Assembly: GCA_964598495.1 (NCBI GenBank)
Contig: CAZRBY010000020.1
Coordinates: 1-31,142 of the forward strand
DNA: 31,142 nt
Origin: Cacconaster sp964598495
GTDB taxonomy: Bacteria > Bacteroidota > Bacteroidia > Bacteroidales > UBA932
Direction: 5' to 3'
The notes below the pieces were generated by a model. The model made no database searches. It was given only the letters and a program-made list of their open reading frames with translations, and was not told the DNA's origin. This document shows positions 29,141-31,142 of this stretch, in pieces. The stretch's first letter is position 1. Every line of letters starts with the position of its first letter. Made by a program: the position numbers and the translations under genes.

Positions 29141-31100
29141 AAAAGACAAATACCTTGCACTGTACAAGGATATCATTGAGCGTCGTAACGCGTTGGTGCT
29201 CCGGAAAAAGCGGCAGATGGCCGGAGATGGTCTCCTGTCCGATGTGGTAAATAACCATCTTTACTATGTGCTTCATCGTGACTCCCGTGGATGGGTGTTC
29301 CGCGAATGGGCACCCAATGCCACTAGAATCTGGCTTATCGGTGACTTCAATGGATGGAAAAGGGAGGAGAGGTACTCTTTCGCACCAACCGGAGGAGGTA
29401 ATTGGGAACTGGTTGTTCCAACTGAAGCAATATCTCACGGAACTCTATATCGCTGGTATGTCGAGTGGCCCGGCGGGGGCGGGGAACGCCTGCCTTCCTA
29501 CGCCACCCGATGCGTTCAAGATGAGCGCACAAAGATCTTCTCAGCCCAGGTGTGGGCTCCCTCCATGCCCTACAAATGGAATAATAAATTTCGCAGCAAA
29601 GTGACCAACCCTCTGATCTATGAGACTCACATCGGTATGAGTTCGGAAGAGGAAAAAGTTGCCGGATTCAGCGACTTTCGGCGAGATGTCCTCCCTAGGA
29701 TAGCAGCCGGAGGCTATAACACCATACAGATAATGGCCCTCCAGGAGCATCCCTACTATGGCTCTTTCGGATATCAGGTTTCCAACTTTTTTGCACTCAG
29801 CAGCAGATTCGGCACTCCCGAGGAGTTCAAGGAACTGGTGGATGAGGCACACCGGCTCGGCATTGCCGTGATAATGGATATTGTACATTCACATGCTGTC
29901 AAAAACGAGGTGGAGGGTCTCAGCCGTCTCGACGGTTCATATACCACCTATTTTCACGCAGGAGATAGGGGAGAGCACCCAGCCTGGCGGTCGCGTTGCT
30001 TTGACTACGGCAAGGATGAGACACTCTACTTCCTTCTTTCCAACTGCAAATATTGGTTGGAGGAGTATAATCTCGATGGATTCCGTTTCGACGGAGTGAC
30101 CAGTATGCTTTACTATGACCACGGCCTCGGACGAGATTTCATTGGGTACAATTGTTATTTCGACGGGGGGCAGGATGAGGATGCGCTTGTCTATCTGGGT
30201 CTTGCCAATATTCTTGTCAAGGAATTGAAACCATCTGCTTTCACCGTTGCTGAAGATATGTCCGGTATGCCAGGGCTGGCAGCTCCAATAAAAAAGGGTG
30301 GTTTCGGGTTTGATTTCAGGATGAGTATGGGTATTGCCGACCACTGGATAAAGTGGATTAAAGAGTTGTCGGATTGGGAGTGGAGTATGGGAGAGATCTT
30401 TTACCAACTTACCAACAAGCGTGCCGACGAGAGAACCATCAGTTATGCGGAATGTCATGACCAGGCACTTGTGGGAGACAAGACCATCATATTCCGCCTA
30501 ATTGACAAGGAGATGTATTCATCCATGAATAAGGAGTCGGAGAACATCATTGTAGACAGGGGTATGGCACTCCATAAGATGATACGCCTGGTTACACTTG
30601 CAACTGCCGGTGACGGCTATTTAAACTTCATGGGTAATGAATTCGGGCATCCTGAGTGGATTGATTTTCCCAGGGAGGGAAATTCCTGGTCATATTTCTA
30701 TGCACGCAGACAGTGGTCATTGGCTGATGCAGACTATCTCCGTTACAAATCGTTAGGTGATTTCGACAAATCTATGATACATCTGTTTGCCGACAACAAT
30801 ATATTGAAATACAAGATCGTATCTCTCCGTCAGGACGAGGAAAAGAAGATCCTCATCTTTACCAGAGGTGCATTTCTATTCGTTTTCAGTTTCAATCCGG
30901 AACATTCTTTCGAAAATTACTGTTTTGAGGCCCCTGCCGGCAAATGGGTACCCATACTCGACAGCGATGCTCCGGAATTTGGCGGTTTTGGCAGGAATGA
31001 TGCTGGAGTAGAGTACTTTACCCGGTACAAGGAGGGGCAAAACCTGCTATCACTCTATATACCATGTCGCAGCGCTCTCGTTTTGAGATATGACGATTAG
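29127..31100 (+). CDS. glgB: 1,4-alpha-glucan branching enzyme (GH13, eukaryote-like type)
   Basis: GlgB cuts alpha-1,4-glucan chains and rejoins them as alpha-1,6 branches in glycogen. The 657-residue protein has an N-terminal CBM48-like domain (about residues 50-140; WAPNATRIWLIGDFNGW). A GH13 barrel follows with the DIVHSHAVKN region, nucleophile Asp322 in DGFRFDG, acid/base Glu376 in VAEDMSG, and stabiliser Asp445 in ECHDQALVGD. The YNCYFDGGQDEDALVYLGLAN and NEFGHPEWIDFPREGNSWS blocks match the eukaryote-like GH13_8 group that Bacteroidetes carry, rather than the E. coli GH13_9 type. I chose ATG 29127 (MKIYKKDKY), overlapping xseB by 14 bases; a GTG four codons earlier is possible. No other glycogen gene is in the window. 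Confidence 0.94.
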   Translation: MKIYKKDKYLALYKDIIERRNALVLRKKRQMAGDGLLSDVVNNHLYYVLHRDSRGWVFREWAPNATRIWLIGDFNGWKREERYSFAPTGGGNWELVVPTEAISHGTLYRWYVEWPGGGGERLPSYATRCVQDERTKIFSAQVWAPSMPYKWNNKFRSKVTNPLIYETHIGMSSEEEKVAGFSDFRRDVLPRIAAGGYNTIQIMALQEHPYYGSFGYQVSNFFALSSRFGTPEEFKELVDEAHRLGIAVIMDIVHSHAVKNEVEGLSRLDGSYTTYFHAGDRGEHPAWRSRCFDYGKDETLYFLLSNCKYWLEEYNLDGFRFDGVTSMLYYDHGLGRDFIGYNCYFDGGQDEDALVYLGLANILVKELKPSAFTVAEDMSGMPGLAAPIKKGGFGFDFRMSMGIADHWIKWIKELSDWEWSMGEIFYQLTNKRADERTISYAECHDQALVGDKTIIFRLIDKEMYSSMNKESENIIVDRGMALHKMIRLVTLATAGDGYLNFMGNEFGHPEWIDFPREGNSWSYFYARRQWSLADADYLRYKSLGDFDKSMIHLFADNNILKYKIVSLRQDEEKKILIFTRGAFLFVFSFNPEHSFENYCFEAPAGKWVPILDSDAPEFGGFGRNDAGVEYFTRYKEGQNLLSLYIPCRSALVLRYDD

Positions 31101-31108
31101 GTGACAAA

Positions 31109-31140
31109 ATTGAAATATTGAATTTTTATATCTAATTTTG
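31109..31140 (+). promoter_or_regulatory. Predicted Bacteroidetes promoter for a gene beyond the window
   Basis: TTG at 31110-31112, a 20-base spacer and TAATTTTG at 31133-31140 match the Bacteroidetes sigma promoter consensus TTG-N(17-23)-TAnnTTTG. It faces rightward, just after glgB, and would start transcription past the window end. It is the best-spaced promoter in the window. Confidence 0.6.
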
Positions 31141-31142
31141 CA

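Overview
The window looks like a chromosomal segment of a Bacteroidetes bacterium, probably of the order Bacteroidales. Three things point there: proteins with the Bacteroidetes forms of MraY (long loop insertion), FtsL and GlgB; several exact matches to the Bacteroidetes sigma -7 element TAnnTTTG upstream of genes; and mostly absent Shine-Dalgarno sequences. The meso-diaminopimelate motif DNPR in MurE indicates a Gram-negative type peptidoglycan. Species cannot be named from the sequence. Coding density is very high, no gap exceeds 300 bases, and I see no tRNA, rRNA, CRISPR array, insertion sequence or prophage.

Positions 1-18425 form one long leftward run, the division and cell wall (dcw) cluster. 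In transcription order it reads mraZ, rsmH, ftsL, ftsI (PBP with PASTA), murE, mraY, murD, ftsW, murG, murC, ftsQ, ftsA, ftsZ, then a translation and tRNA tail of gltX, rpiB, truB and queA (cut by the window edge). Many junctions overlap by 1-14 bases, which suggests translational coupling. murF and ddl are not in the cluster. Four genes (rsmH, ftsL, ftsI, ftsA) have strong AAGGAG-type ribosome binding sites, and the one before rsmH is a ten-base perfect complement of the usual 16S tail. The region upstream of mraZ holds a Bacteroidetes-type promoter and AT-rich GTGGAAAA/GTAAAAAT repeats that could be a MraZ operator.

Positions 18576-22283 hold a rightward M23 lipoprotein peptidase gene, whose last HxH motif reads HLD, facing a leftward operon of an M16 peptidase, a class I O-methyltransferase and mscL. 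Positions 22365-24926 carry dnaX and lptB rightward. Positions 24936-27644 carry engB, prs, nadE and a small cysteine-bearing membrane protein leftward. Positions 27732-31100 carry xseA, xseB and glgB rightward, and the window ends on a good promoter for a gene outside it.

The most unusual signal is a degenerate heptanucleotide repeat, consensus AACTCAN and ACCCCGN. It occupies 25 consecutive in-register 7-base units inside the dnaX coding sequence (23522-23696) and recurs as five units between engB and prs (27021-27055). Because 7 is not a multiple of 3 and both other frames stop immediately after the dnaX array, any change in unit number other than a multiple of three would truncate DnaX at about 440-450 residues. 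That would resemble the short gamma form made in E. coli. I found no clearly new multi-gene system; the rest is mostly conserved housekeeping content with some unusual residues.
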